Shown: positions 22,660 to 34,939 of the stretch, in pieces
Layout: the number at the start of each line of letters is the position of its first letter
How positions within the stretch are numbered: the first letter of the stretch is position 1
From: Tillus elongatus
Lineage: Eukaryota > Arthropoda > Insecta > Coleoptera > Cleridae
Direction of reading: 5' to 3'
NCBI GenBank assembly: GCA_964006375.1
Contig: OZ023267.1
Span: 23,867,739 to 23,931,738, forward strand
Length of the DNA stretch: 64,000 nt
Made by a program: the position numbers and the translations under genes
The notes under the pieces: model-generated
Told to the model about the DNA's origin: nothing
Seen by the model: only the letters and a program-made list of their open reading frames with translations
The model's database searches: none

Positions 22660-24985
22660 AATATGAATACGAATGACAACCTGAATGCTATAAGACATCA
22701 GTCACCGCCCCCCTTGGTCGCTCACACCACGGCATGGTCACTGCTTCCTGCGCAATGCAACCCGAGGTTACACAGTCATCACACCCACGTATCGTTTGGC
22801 ACTACAACTCCGCGAACTGGGACGAAATGCGGGATTACTTTTCCTCATTTCCATGGGCGTCTGTCTGCTCCTCTCATCCTGACCCCTCTGATATCTCACA
22901 AAACGTCACCGAAATTATCCAAGCTGGCATGGAACTATTTATGCCAAGTACACAGAAAACCTCTTGAGCCACTCAAAAGACCTGGTTCTCTAAATCCTGT
23001 GAGAAGGCCAAACTTGAAAAGGTCAAAGCTCACAAAACGCTTCTACTCAATCCCAGTCAAAAAACCGTCAAGCATTTAACGACGCAAGAAACTGCTATGT
23101 CCGCATTCTTTCTGAGGCAAAAAACTCGTTTAATAACCACATCAAAAACAACGTCATCTCAAGCTCCAACGGCAGCAAACCCTTCTGGACCCTTGCTAAA
23201 TCTGTTGGAAATAATTTCTGCAAGAGCACGTTCACACCTCTTGTTTCAGGGGATGAAATTTTTTCTACCGCTCTGGACAAGGCTGAACTTTGTGCCTCGT
23301 CGTTCGCCGGCAATTCTACTCTCAACCCACCTCCACATGTTCAACCACCAACAGTCCCCAATGTCGCGCATAAAATGATGGATACAATTTTCAAAACTAA
23401 AACGGTACGAAAGATTATCTCTTCTCTTAATAGCAGGAAATCCTCTGGCCTTGACGAGATCACAGCAATTGTTCTCAAAAAATGCACACCAGAACTTGCG
23501 CCTGTCCTGACTCGCCTGTTTCAGACATCTTACAATAGAGGCATATTCCCTAGTAACTGGAAAACTGCTCGAGTACAACCCGTCCCCAAGAAAGGATCCA
23601 AAGCGCTTCCTAGGAACTACAGGCATATGTCTCTCCTTTCAATCGTCTCTAAAGTGATGGTATATAAAGTATATAAACACCGAATTACTAAAATTTCTTG
23701 AAAAACACAGTCTTATCCACAGGCAGTATGGATTCGGCCAGCGCAGATCAACTGCCGACCTTCTTTCCTTTGTCACCCATTCTTGGAACAAGTCTATGGA
23801 ACTACACGGTGAATCCCAGATTGTCGCTGTAGACATATCCAAAGCATTCGACCAGGTCTGACACACAGCGCTGCTTAATAAACTTCCGGCCTATGGCCTA
23901 CCACCAAAACTCTGTACCTGGCCAGCAAATTTCCTCTCCAACCGGAGCATTTCTGTTGTCGTGGATGGCCATTCCTCTAAACTGTATCCAATTAATGCAG
24001 GAGTCCCTCAAGGTTTAGCTTTAGCCCCTACTTTGCTTCTTCTCCACATCAATGACCTCCTCTCTAGCACATCCAACCCAGTTCACAGTTACGCGGACGA
24101 TAGCACCCTTCACTCAAATATACAATTTTCTAAGCCGGTTTCTTTAGCCCAATTAGATGGGGATCGCAGACTCATGGAGGGTTCTGTCTCTGTGGATCTT
24201 CAAAAAATATTAGACTGGGAAAGTAGAAATCTTGTACAATTCAACTCCACCAAATCTCAGTCTTGCTTTCTATCTCATAAGAGATACACCAGCCCTAGAT
24301 CCATCACAATGAACAACCAAGTTATTCAAAGTAATGAGTCCTTTTCACTTGTTGGCATTTCTGTGGATCGAAATCTCAATTGGCACCAACATGTCACATC
24401 AATTGCAGAATCTGCTGGTAAAAAATTAGGTTTCCTCTTCCGGGCTCTCAAATACTTTTCACCAGCTAATCTCTATACCTTATATACTTCACAAATAAGA
24501 CCAAACCTCGAATACTGGTCCCACATTTGGGGTGCCGCTGCCGTTTCTACACTCGCTAACCTGGACTCCATTTAGAAGAGAGCTATACGTCTCAACGGTG
24601 ACCCTACCCTCACTCAAAAGCCCCATCCCTTGCCCACCGACGTGCCGTTTGCGACCTCTCTCTCTCTCTCTCTCTCTCTCTTATAGATATCTGCACGGGC
24701 ACTGCTCAGAGGAGCTTTCTTCCCTAGTTCCTCCACCTGCTGCCGCCAACAGATCTACCAGGCGAACAGAGCGAATGCACCCTTTTACTGTCCAGGTCAC
24801 CAGACATAGAACATCTTGTTATGCCCGCTCTTTTGTCCCGAGGACTTCCAAGTTGTGAAATTTTTTCTTCTCCTCCGAACCTTCAAGTCCAGAATTAACA
24901 ACTTGCCTCTTTCCTCCTAGTCTACACCCACGGTACGATAGTATTTAGGCTGTAAGCGCTCGTGGTGTGTTGTTGAAATATATAA
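22660..24985 (+). pseudogene. Jockey/CR1-like LINE (end of EN, RT, C-terminus), longest copy
   Basis: Covers the tail of the endonuclease domain (VWHYNSANWDEMRDYFSSFP), the linker, and the RT fingers (ISSLNSRKSSGLDEIT, then NWKTARVQPVPKKGS). The palm follows: STADLLSFVTHSW, AVDISKAFDQV with a following stop, GVPQG, then HSYADDSTLH (the YADD catalytic box). Then come the thumb and C-terminus shared with the other copies. It is broken by at least three stops or shifts (near 22970, 23100, 23700, 23860). A (TC)n expansion interrupts the coding sequence at 24655-24682. The 3' end GGTGTGTTGTTGAAATATATAAC matches the family end. Confidence 0.88.
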
Positions 24986-25004
24986 CAAAAAATAATGATT
25001 TGAT

Positions 25005-25990
25005 TACTTCGCCAAAAAGCGTTTCCATTTAAAAGCAATCTCAGGCTCCTTGTATGGCGAGCCAACGCTTATTCCTTTTTTTTTCCAGCAAATATCCCCT
25101 AAATGAGCAGTTATGTCCATTGTAGCAAGTGTACATTTTGGGGCGCTATTTTGCCAAAGATGTGAACGCCTGGGTCTTCCAGGTGACTTGTTCTAGATAA
25201 GAAGCAATCCTGATTTGCAGAGCCCTAGCCAAGAATCTTAAACAGATAATCATTTAGGAAGTTGTTGATTCCGACCTTCATTGATAATGAGCCGAAGGAA
25301 GATATTAAACGTGTGGATAGAAACGTATTGCACTGAAGCCGTAGATTGGATTGTTTCTTGTTAACAGAAGTTTATTTATATGAAAAAGAAAAAATGTGGG
25401 ACCCAAAACGCTTCCTAATTCATCTGATGAAGTACCATACAAGGAGGCGCTTCTTCAGAGACTAGACATCAATAGACATTGTTGGTTTCGATGACATTTA
25501 ATATGATGGAAGTTTATTAAAGAATGCCGCATGCCAGGCCTGGTAGAATGATTCAGAAATGTCCCGTTAAATTGCATAAACTTCTCCAATTTTTTCGAGA
25601 CGGAAGTCCAAACGTAAGAGACATATGTCAGAATATCTCCAGTAAATCGATTTTGATGAAAGCCCTACTGGCGATCACATAGGATATTTTATTTTTCGAG
25701 GTATTTTATAACATCTATATTGATAACTTTTTCCATTACTTTCGACAAAACTGATTGAATAGAAATTGGACAATAGTTCGTCACATCAGACTTTCGTCTC
25801 TCTTTAGTGACAGGTTAAGCTCCAAAAAGATTGAAATACTGCCATCTTGTATCGAAAATAAGCGACAGAATTGTGGAAACGGTTCAGTCGCACACATTTA
25901 AGTATGGACGAGATTTCATTGGCTCCTGATGTCCTTTTGAAGTCAGGGTTTTTCAGTGTGTGCTTAACAGTAGGATGCCTGCTAAGCAAC
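25005..25990 (-). pseudogene. Degenerate Jockey-type RT fragment
   Basis: Minus-strand pieces in successive frames: SGANEISSILKCV (fingers), DISESFYQAWHAAFFNKLPS (matches DISKAFDQVWHASLLKKL, the first catalytic Asp region), then GPTFFLFHINKLLL (GPLLFLLYINDL). Stops are frequent. No ends found. Confidence 0.6.
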
Positions 25991-26011
25991 TGAGACAGTT
26001 ATATATTTGAA

Positions 26012-26116
26012 AGGCAGGGGTTCGGCAAAAAGGTGAAACTGCTCCCTGGCGTCGGTGATTGGCCATAGTAGCGTAAATAGGCTGACGTTAAAGAAACAAA
26101 ACACACACACACACAG
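26012..26116 (+). mobile_element. SINE 3' fragment with (AC)n tail
   Basis: Shares AGGCAGGGGTTCGGCAAAA, GAAACTGCTCCCTGGCGTCG and GTTAAAGAAACAAAACACAC with the full SINE at 46426-46782. The tRNA-like head is missing. Confidence 0.75.
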
Positions 26117-27050
26117 TTCTATATTTAGTATAGAAATATGCAGATTTTATAAAAAAATATATTTTTATTGATTTCCATGGTTTTTGTATTTTGGCTTCAA
26201 AATTCGCTACCTCGCTATATGGATTATCTCATATCCTCCATATTTCACTATTTACATTCTGCTTCAACAGATTTTCTTTTATTGAAAGCTATGAGCCTGA
26301 AAGTTACGCTTTGTTGAAGCGAAGCAGTAATATACATTCTCTGTTTCCCTTATATATTTTTATTCATACATACATATACGCAATTTCGCCTTGAACATAG
26401 ATATTATATATAGTATACGTATTGTCACCTTCAGGAAGGAATTTAATTGTTTACCTTATTTGTAGATAGTAGAACACGAAAGCTGTTACAAGCAACCTCG
26501 TATCCATCTCAAGATGGCATGTATGGAGGATACAATTACCCAATTTTGTTTGTATTGCCTTCATTGATATCGTAATACAATACCTTAACACGCTAGTTCT
26601 CTTTCAAAAGGGCGTTACCATGGAAACATTTCTAGGAAACTCCTCTCGATGGACGTTTGACGCAACTAAAGAAAATATCTTGAATTTCACGTATTTATAA
26701 GATTTTCCCGCAATGACGCTAATGCTTTATTTTCTATGGCCTTTGTTCTTTTCTTTCTTTAGTTTTGTGCTTAGAATTACAGTTAACAAGATTTAAAGTG
26801 CAACAGGCAGCGCATGCGCCCATACATGACAGGAAATATTTGCTATGACGGTTAATAAAAGTGGTTTTGATAGGGAAACAGCAGCCTAATGGTGGAACAA
26901 CGAATGGGGCTTTGTAAACAGTAAATCAACAGCAAATAGATATAGAAAAAATCGTATTCTTGAAAATTTAACCCATTTTAAACAACAAAACGCTATTCTA
27001 TGCATGGTGATAAAGGACAGCAAAAGAAATCATGTCAATAATATATCTGT
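26117..27050. other. No recognisable feature
   Basis: No support for genes or for repeats present elsewhere in the window. Confidence 0.45.
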
Positions 27051-27810
27051 CTGAGAATGATATCAAGCAGCGAAACTAGTCATAGAAACGTTGAAGAACA
27101 TCCGAGAGCATCTAGAATTCATAAGGGCCTCTTGCTCCAGTTAGCTTACGCGCTGGCTACGCCCTTCACCTACAGAAACGAAATCCAGCAGTGAAGCCAG
27201 AGAAGTAGTCTCCCAAATTACATAGGACACTTCTTCATCCATGGTATGGCAAAAAATTAGATAGATGAAACTAAATGGAACCCCAAGCAGGATTATAGCA
27301 ATGATTAATCCAAATGACAACAAAGTTGTGACAACACCGAGAGACATAGTAAACATATTAACACAGGTTTTTAGTGAACATTTCAGTGACAATAATTGTG
27401 ATCCAAACTTTCTTCAAACGGAAGTGCAAGTTGAGAGCAGTCCTAAAGCAATAACATGACAAGAAAATGTTTCTTTACAACACCCCCTGAACAACGACAA
27501 GAAGCTATGAGCGAAACTCTATATTCACCAAGAGGTCCTGATTAAATACATATTATGTTTACTAGTTGCTTTCCTAAATCAACTTTAGAATAACTTTTAC
27601 AAAATCTGTAACCACATGTAGCAAAATTATATCTACATACAGACTTGACAGACAAGACTACTTCTCTGGCTTCACTGTTGGTTTTCGTTTTTGTAGGTGA
27701 AGGACGCAGCCAGCGCGTAAGCTAACTGGAGTAAGAGAAGTAGTCTCCAAGTCTGTATGTAGTATGGACCAGTTTCACCAAGTAAGGGCAACAACAATCA
27801 ATGAAAATTT
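27051..27810. repeat. Penelope-like inverted repeat remnant
   Basis: Arms at about 27125-27215 and 27655-27765 are inverted copies (CTCCAGTTAGCTTACGCGCTG and GTGAAGCCAGAGAAGTAGTC in opposite orientation). A degenerate hammerhead-like string CTGAGAATG...CAGCGAAAC lies at 27051-27074, related to the one at 50729-50754. After the right arm, GTAGTATGGACCAGTTTCAC corresponds to TTAGTATGGAACGGTTTCAG at 50813. A LINE fragment sits between the arms. Confidence 0.5.
27265..27640 (+). pseudogene. LINE ORF2 fragment between EN and RT
   Basis: KVVTTPRDIVNILTQVFSEH followed by FSDNN resembles the stretch before the RT fingers in Jockey-type LINEs, where an element-specific helix precedes the YFSSVF-like motif. 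Short, broken at 27458. Confidence 0.35.
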
Positions 27811-29270
27811 ATATATTTTCCAATAAGTGCCATGAGGCAATTGACATACCCATACAAAACCACTTGGGTCCTTTTTCTGACTCGGTCCGTATACCAACAG
27901 TGACCTGTCCATAAAAGGCTACCAAGCTTGTACGTTGCAAACCTAGCAACCTTTATAGCCATGTGAAGAGTTTAGATGTTAAGAAAAACGTCCAGAACCG
28001 TTGATAGAGTAGTGCCCGGTTATGTAAAGACACGCTTGTCTCTGTAACTGGGTTAGTTTACCATCAGGGTGCCATGAGATACCCTAGACCACCAAACCAT
28101 AGCTACATAAAAGGTAAAGGTAAGATGCTTACTCGCAATTAGGCCACTGCTGGCCCTTTTTGCTCATCTAAACTAACCTACCATCCACCTTAAGCTTGAT
28201 CTCAACGATAGAAGTGATTTGAAAAATCATCCGCTGCCGGTGAGTCTCGAAACGTCGTCCCTTGAGTTCGTATTGGGAAGTTTCAGTTGACTTTCCAACA
28301 CGGCTACGGCGGCGCTAAAACCATAGCTACGTAGGTTATCATAAGTCTGATAGCCACTGCATGCAGTTAATGTATTTGCTATGGTTTATCCCACTGATCA
28401 TGCGGAGTGTTCACTGGGACAGCTTGGCCATGTGGTCTACTTTTTCCAACTGTATTTTTCAGTTAAGGGTCTGAACTTCTTCTAGAGTAAACCCCAGATA
28501 TTTCGCCTGTTCCACAACTAAAATTATCTATGCCATTAGAGTATGTGGTTCTAATTCGTACAGCCTTCTCCTTCTGGTGAATGGGATAATAATGGTTTTG
28601 TGGGAATTTACAATTCTGGCACCAGTAATTCACTACGTCTAGTGTCTGTTCAAGGGTAGTTTTAAGTTCCCTTTAAGATTTACCTTTCACCAATATGATT
28701 AAATCTATCGCATACAACTGGACCTCAACCTCCCGCAGTTTGAGGACGGCCAGCAAGTTGTCCAGGAAGAGGCACCGAAGTATGGGAGAAAAAACTCGTC
28801 CTTGCCAGTACTTCCATGCAGTTTCCTGCAGCTTCCTGCAGCGAGGCGGTGAAGGTCCTGTTGTATAGCATGATTCTGATCAAGCAACATATGGTAGGCT
28901 CAACTCATCTAGGCACAGTTACTTTATATAGATAATTGGGCAACGCGTTGTTGAATGCTCTATCTATGTCAAAAAATGCATACATTGCCACCACCGTGTT
29001 GTCGAGGGAGTGATTGATCTTCTCGACAAGGTTGAGTGCTAATTCAGTAGATGTGCCAGTTTGGTAAGCATACTGCGCATAATAAGAAGGTTTATGTTCA
29101 AGACGTTTCCCTTGATGTGTCTGTCCAGTGTTTTCTTGGATCACTTAGGAAGGAATACAGCAATTTACGTTCAGGTCATTACGTCCTAGGGTATCTATAT
29201 ACACAGGTATTCACCGTCCACCTGGATAAAGTATAATTCCAATCCAGACTAGCACCATACAGCCTAATAA
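27790..29270 (-). pseudogene. I/R1-type LINE RT fragment, interrupted by a SINE-like insertion
   Basis: On the minus strand: GTSTELALNLVEKINHSLDN, then AMYAFFDIDRAFNNAL (catalytic Asp in the FDIDRAF block) at 28905-29144; GVFSPILRCLFLDNLLAVL; and YAIDLIILVKG, a decayed YADD box (near 28700). The thumb follows at 28380-28600, then KLTQLQRQACLYITGH near 28020-28060. It resembles the RT expected for the RNase H-type LINEs of this window. Stops throughout. Confidence 0.7.
28107..28317 (-). mobile_element. 211-bp SINE-like insertion with 13-bp target duplication
   Basis: Flanked by the perfect direct repeat AAACCATAGCTAC at 28094-28106 and 28318-28330, inside a LINE. On the minus strand it ends in ACCTTTACCTTTTA, a simple-repeat tail. 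A B-box-like GTTTCGAGACTC lies in its 5' half. Size, tail and duplication fit a SINE of a family different from the one at 46426. Confidence 0.7.
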
Positions 29271-29689
29271 GGAACGGAAGGAGAGTCTCCAGACGCAGAA
29301 GTGAAATCACTCCATCCTCTTCAAGTCATTTTAATGGCTGGAAAAGGTTTAACAGCGCATTCAACCGCCGAAACTGTAATTCTTTTTTTGGCACTCGTCA
29401 GTCTTTACTATGAGTGGGTTTATATCATTCTTCGACTCCTGGGTTTGCTTCGTTATCCAGGAATAAGCTGGGAAGTGATTATGTGCTAAGAACGTTTCTT
29501 TATAGATTGATAATAATGTCTAACCCAAAACTGCTTTCATAATTGTATGAAAAATATTTTCCGCCAACATTCTTTACTATTTTCTATTTATTTATCTATT
29601 TTCAGGCGTATAAAAACAATTAATGTAAGCATTTTGTTTCTCCAGCCTTTTTAATCATTTTATGTGCCAGCACTGCTGCCCTAGTTTCT
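29271..29689. other. No recognisable feature
   Basis: No convincing gene or repeat. Confidence 0.4.
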
Positions 29690-29770
29690 CGCCCGGATCT
29701 AAGTCCGAACTGATTTCATCCCGGAATTTTGCTTTTAGTCAATGAAATTACTAATGGGGAGATCTGTGTT

Positions 29771-29771
<1 letters not shown>
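29690..29771 (+). repeat. HF repeat 5' part, left flank of element E
   Basis: TCAATGAAATTACTAATGGG then GAGATCTGTGTTATACATA corresponds to the HF 5' region (ATTCACTAATGGGGAGATC). The HF copy resumes at 32590 beyond element E. Confidence 0.5.

Positions 29772-29839
<68 letters not shown>
29772..29839. repeat. (TA)n microsatellite, left flank of element E
   Basis: About 68 bp of TA ending at the element tip. Confidence 0.95.
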
Positions 29840-29842
<3 letters not shown>

Positions 29843-32499
29843 TGCACGGCGTATCGAGCGTCCATTAGAAGTATCTACAAAACTATACCGATTTTTAATC
29901 TGAAAATTTGGTCACTTGGGTTTTCTGGATAGCTGAATTTAACAAAAATATACACGTCATCATACCACTTCCGGTTATACCGGAAGTGGTTACTAACTTT
30001 GTTTTTTCAAATGAAACATGACATTTTTGAGTAGAGTTTTGGATTTATCGTAAAATTTTAGGTTGACTTTTGATAACATACCATATGTAAAAAATCAGCC
30101 GTTTTGGAGTTATATCGATTTTTTTAAAACTTAAAAAAAAATTATGTATGTATATTGAGTGGTATATCTCCGGCAAATATGATGTCAGCGATTTGCAATT
30201 TCGTCTGTGGTTTTTCAAGATACAAGAGTATCGTGAAAATAGGCAAATGCGTTGATAGCATATACAGGGTGGAAGAAATTCACATACCAACTTGGACAAT
30301 TTCGGACCCCAATAACTTGCCTACTTCAAATGGAACACCCTGTATATTTTTATCTTATTGCTTAGATATTTGCATTATCTTTCGATTTATATCAGCATGT
30401 CCTATACCTAAATGCAACAGTTATCCAGATACTGGAACATTTGCATAATGATAATGTTATAAGGTGCACAATATTTCAGTAGAGTGCCTTGACGGAAATG
30501 TTATTCTTAGCAACGCCATTACTTCATGACAGTTGTTTATAACAATCAACAAATATGTCGCGTTTGGGGTTTTCTAATGAAGATTTTCTAAATTTATTAG
30601 TTACATACGGCGAATGCAATCGCATTATGAGTAGAACCTGCCGAGTTTTCGCTGAAAGGTATCAAGATCGCCCCAGACCGAATAAACATACCATCAAACG
30701 TCTGCTTAATAATTGTATAAAGTTTGGTTCCTTTCAACCAATTGTTAGCAGGCAAAACCGTTATACCGAAGACGATGAAGCCATGGTACTAGGATACTTC
30801 CATTCGTATCCTGAAAATTCCCTACAAGAGGCTGAAAGGGATCTTAGAATATCAACCAGGTCTATCCACAGAATCTTAAGAAAGTATAATTGGCGACCTT
30901 TTAAGCTCCATTTGGTTCAGAATTTGAAAACTGAAGATTTATTGTGTCGTGTGAATTACTGTCAGTGGTTGCTGACAAGAATTCAAGAAGACGATAACTT
31001 TGTCAAAAGTATAATATGGACTGATGAAACAAAGTTTACAAAAAACGGCGTGTTTAACCGCCATAACAGTCAATACTGGGCTGCAGAAAATCCGCATATC
31101 TGCAGAGAAAGAAATTACCAACACCGGTGGAGCTTTAATGTGTTCTGTGCCGTCAAAGACTCTCGTATTTTGTGTGTGTATTTTTATAACGAAAACTTAA
31201 CAGGGGATCGATATGTGTGGTTGTTAAAAAACGTAGTGAGAGATGCTTTAGAAACTTTAGAAATTAGGGAAAGATCAAACGCTTTTTATCAAATGGACGG
31301 TGCTCCACCACATACTACTCATCAAGTCAGTGCGACATTAGAAGAAATGTTCAGTGGGAAGTGGATTGCGAACAATGGGCCCTACAAATTTCCACCACGC
31401 TCCCCTGACTTAACTCCATTAGATTTTTTCATATGGGGCTTTATTAAAAATAAAGTTTATAAAGACCCTATAACCACAAAGGAGAATATGCAAGAAAGAG
31501 TACGTGCCGCCTTCAATGAAATAAGCAGAGAAAGTATAAAACGTGCTACGAGCAATGAAATTTTAAGGCGAATTAATTGCTGTTTGCTAAAAAATGGAGC
31601 TACTTTTGAACATCTTTCTTGAACACCCATTGTTTATATACATGTTACTTATTAGATTGTTCCTTATCATTCCAGTTGCCACATTTTTTCTCACTTTCAT
31701 TGGTTTAGTTGTGTAGTACTTAATAAATTGTTTATCTAGTTGCCTAAACAGATTATTATTATGGTATTCTCATTTATAATTTTGTTCTATGGGGTGTCCA
31801 ACAATTAATAATTATTGAAGTTCATGAAGAATAACATTTCCGTCAAGGCACTCTACTGAAATATTGTGCACCCTTAGCCTTATAACATTATCATTATACA
31901 AATGTTCCAGTATCTGGATAACTGTTGCATTTAGGTATAGGACATGCTGATATAAATCGAAAGATAATGCAAATATCTAAGCAATAAGATAAAAATATAC
32001 AGGGTGTTCCATTTGAAGTAAGCCAGTTATAGGGGTCCGAAATTGTCCAAGTTGGTATGTGAATTTCTTCCACCCTGTATATGCTATCAACGCATTTGCC
32101 TATTTTCACGATACTCTTGTATCTTGAAAAACCACAGACGAAATTGCAAATCGCTGACATCATATTTGCCGGAGATATACCACTCAATATACATACATAA
32201 ATTTTTTTTAAGTTTTAAAAAAATCGATATAACTCCAAAACGGCTGATTTTTTACATATGGTATGTTATCAAAAGTCAACCTAAAATTTTACGATAAATC
32301 CAAAACTCTACTCAAAAATGTCATGTTTCATTTGAAAAAACAAAGTTAGTAACCACTTCCGGTATAACCGGAAGTGGTATGATGACGTGTATATTTTTGT
32401 TAAATTCAGCTATCCAGAAAACCCAAGTGACCAAATTTTCAGATTAAAAATCGGTATAGTTTTGTAGATACTTCTAATGGACGCTCGATACGCCGTGCA

Positions 32500-32502
<3 letters not shown>
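29840..32502 (+). mobile_element. Element E: apparently intact DD41D element, 670-bp TIRs
   Basis: 2,663 bp. The tips are CAGTGCACGGCG and CGCCGTGCACTG. Arms 29840-30509 and about 31829-32502 are nearly identical with only a few mismatches. The palindrome ACTTCCGGT-N3-ACCGGAAGT is at 29967-29987 and 32355-32375, both 127 bp from the tip. A second TA-flanked tip-like CAGGGTGGAAG starts at 30265 and its mirror ends at 32077, both 425 bp in. The transposase is open. Flanked by (TA)n and by the two parts of one HF copy. Best candidate for an active element here, with element D. Confidence 0.93.
30555..31622 (+). CDS. Element E transposase (DUF4817 + DDE_3, DD41D), intact
   Basis: 355 codons from ATG at 30555 to TGA. 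It cuts and pastes the element by a DDE mechanism, acting in the nucleus on the TIRs. The N-terminal DUF4817-like HTH (residues 5-60, FSNEDFLNLLVTYGECNRIM) is followed by a second HTH (about 70-125, ending RPFKLHLVQNLK). Catalytic residues: D157 (IIWTDETKF), D248 (YQMDGAPPH), D290 (SPDLTPLD); the last two are 41 residues apart. The C-terminus is GATFEHLS. No intron, unlike element A, whose equivalent NLNGERY site is interrupted. Start chosen as the first ATG in frame, between the arms. Length matches elements A and D (about 355-364). Confidence 0.93.
   Translation: MSRLGFSNEDFLNLLVTYGECNRIMSRTCRVFAERYQDRPRPNKHTIKRLLNNCIKFGSFQPIVSRQNRYTEDDEAMVLGYFHSYPENSLQEAERDLRISTRSIHRILRKYNWRPFKLHLVQNLKTEDLLCRVNYCQWLLTRIQEDDNFVKSIIWTDETKFTKNGVFNRHNSQYWAAENPHICRERNYQHRWSFNVFCAVKDSRILCVYFYNENLTGDRYVWLLKNVVRDALETLEIRERSNAFYQMDGAPPHTTHQVSATLEEMFSGKWIANNGPYKFPPRSPDLTPLDFFIWGFIKNKVYKDPITTKENMQERVRAAFNEISRESIKRATSNEILRRINCCLLKNGATFEHLS

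Positions 32503-32589
<87 letters not shown>
32503..32589. repeat. (TA)n microsatellite, right flank of element E
   Basis: About 87 bp of pure TA. Confidence 0.95.
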
Positions 32590-32591
<2 letters not shown>

Positions 32592-33530
32592 CACCGATAA
32601 CTAAAAAAAATAATGGACCGATTTTCATCAAATTTGGTGATTGCTGTCCTTTTGCAAGTGGCTTGGATAAGCTCGTTAGCCAGGAAAATCGGACCAGGTT
32701 TTCCCGGGAAATGTTGTGTTTTCTTTCTAAAAAAATTATATCTCCGGAAATAACAAACTAAGGGCAACCAATTTGGTACGCGTATTTGTATTCTAAAGGG
32801 TGAACCCTGTACCAAAACTTAGGTCTCTAGGTTTAATGACAAAAAAGTTATGGGCAGTTAAAGAAACAAATTTTGGAGTTTTCCTCAAAACGTCAAAGTC
32901 GAGATTTGAAACGTCAAAATTGGCAATGTTTAGGCAAAGAACTTGTAACAAATATGGATTGTGAAAAGGAAATGTTGCAAGAAGAGTGTTCTGCGAACCC
33001 TTAAGTTTCAGCTTCAACCGTCATTGCCCTTCATTTTGCTAAAATACTTACAGAAAATTCATTTCAAACAGACCCTTTCTCTGATGCTTTGGCTGTCGGT
33101 TTAGTTAAGTTGATGCTTTCGCTGTAGTTTTGTTAAGTTTATGGTTTAATGGTCTATAATTTTTAGCTAATTTTCGTAGAACAAAATCGTTAATGCATTT
33201 TTGCATTTTATCGCAATATGATGCATGTTTGCACGAAAAAAATCGCAGTAAGTGCGTTTTGGTAGCGAATTTTCAATAAATCCTTCAAATTTCCATAACT
33301 CAATTTGCTATTAACGTAAGGTTTGTTGACTCGAAAACCAACATTTAAGTTTCTTTTCGGAAAATTTTTGTACATTTTCAAACAATAAATAATTTTGATA
33401 AAATATAGTACATTGTTTCTACTACATAGGCCATACCGGTAATCAGATTGATCCCTGCTCGCATTGGCTATTAAAAACATTTTTATGAAAATTCACTTCC
33501 CTAACGCACTTGCTGCGTCCAGACTTTTTA
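32590..33530 (+). repeat. HF repeat unit, copy 3 (core to hairpin end)
   Basis: Starts CGCACCGATAACTAAAAAAA, contains GGCTTGGATAAGCTCGTTAG, and ends CTAACGCACTTGCTGCGTCC then AGACTTTTT. An inner hairpin near 33243 bounds a 300-bp subunit. Confidence 0.7.
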
Positions 33531-33689
33531 TTCTTTATATGACCTGTAAGGGTATTATGCCTTTCTGGCTTGTTTCAAACACTGAACGTTTGGCTTAAAT
33601 TTTCACGGATTTATAAACACTTGAGCTATTGATTTTAGCAAAAAATGTTTGGTTGAATCAAAAACTTATTAACTTTTTAATTATAATTA

Positions 33690-34165
33690 AGGTACTCAAT
33701 AAAAGGCTACCTCCAGACAGCAAAATTTATTGTTAAAGGACCCAACGCGTTTCGGCTACCTAGTAGCCATCTTCAGGAGCAAATCTAAAATGCAATAAAA
33801 AGGTCTGTCAGAAAACAATCTTTCCTGGTAGGAAATTGTGCCGGTTTAAGCACAATGATCTCAAGTTAAACTTTACATGCATCATCAAGGTTAAAAATCT
33901 ACAGTCAAACAGTAAAATAGGCTAAAACAGCAACATTACAAGCCAAATACACAGTAAACTTGATGATGCATGTAAAGTTTAACTTGAGATCATTGTGCTT
34001 AAACGGGCACAATTGCCTACCAGGAAACATTGTTTTCTGACAGAACTTTTCATTGCATTTAAGATTTGCCCCTGAAGATGGCTACTAGGTAGCCGAAACG
34101 CATAGGGTCCTTTTACAATAAATTTTGCTGTCTGGAGGAAGACTTTTATTGAGTACCTTAATTAT
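33690..34165. repeat. Penelope-like inverted repeat with two hammerhead-like motifs
   Basis: The arms at about 33690-33900 and 33955-34165 are inverted copies (GTACTCAATAAAAG, AAATTTATTG, AACTTGAGATCATTGTGCTT). The motif CTGAAGATGGCTAC-TAG-GTAGCC-GAAACG is on the minus strand at 33748-33777 and on the plus strand at 34072-34100. It has the CUGANGA and GAAAC parts of a type I hammerhead ribozyme around a perfect 6-bp stem. One extra base lies between CUGANGA and the stem. Confidence 0.6.
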
Positions 34166-34870
<705 letters not shown>

Positions 34871-34939
34871 ACTTTTAAGGGCAGTTACGACCAAAAAACT
34901 TGAGGTCTATACTTTAGAGAAAGTCACTCTGTATTAAAT

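Noticed and set aside
30045..32297. 84- and 97-codon frames mirrored in both arms of element E
   Set aside because: They occur in both TIR arms, are AT-rich and have no family motif; the arms are not coding in related elements.
33690..34165. CRISPR-like or integron-like inverted repeat array
   Set aside because: Eukaryotic context; the arms match Penelope-type terminal repeats with hammerhead-like motifs.
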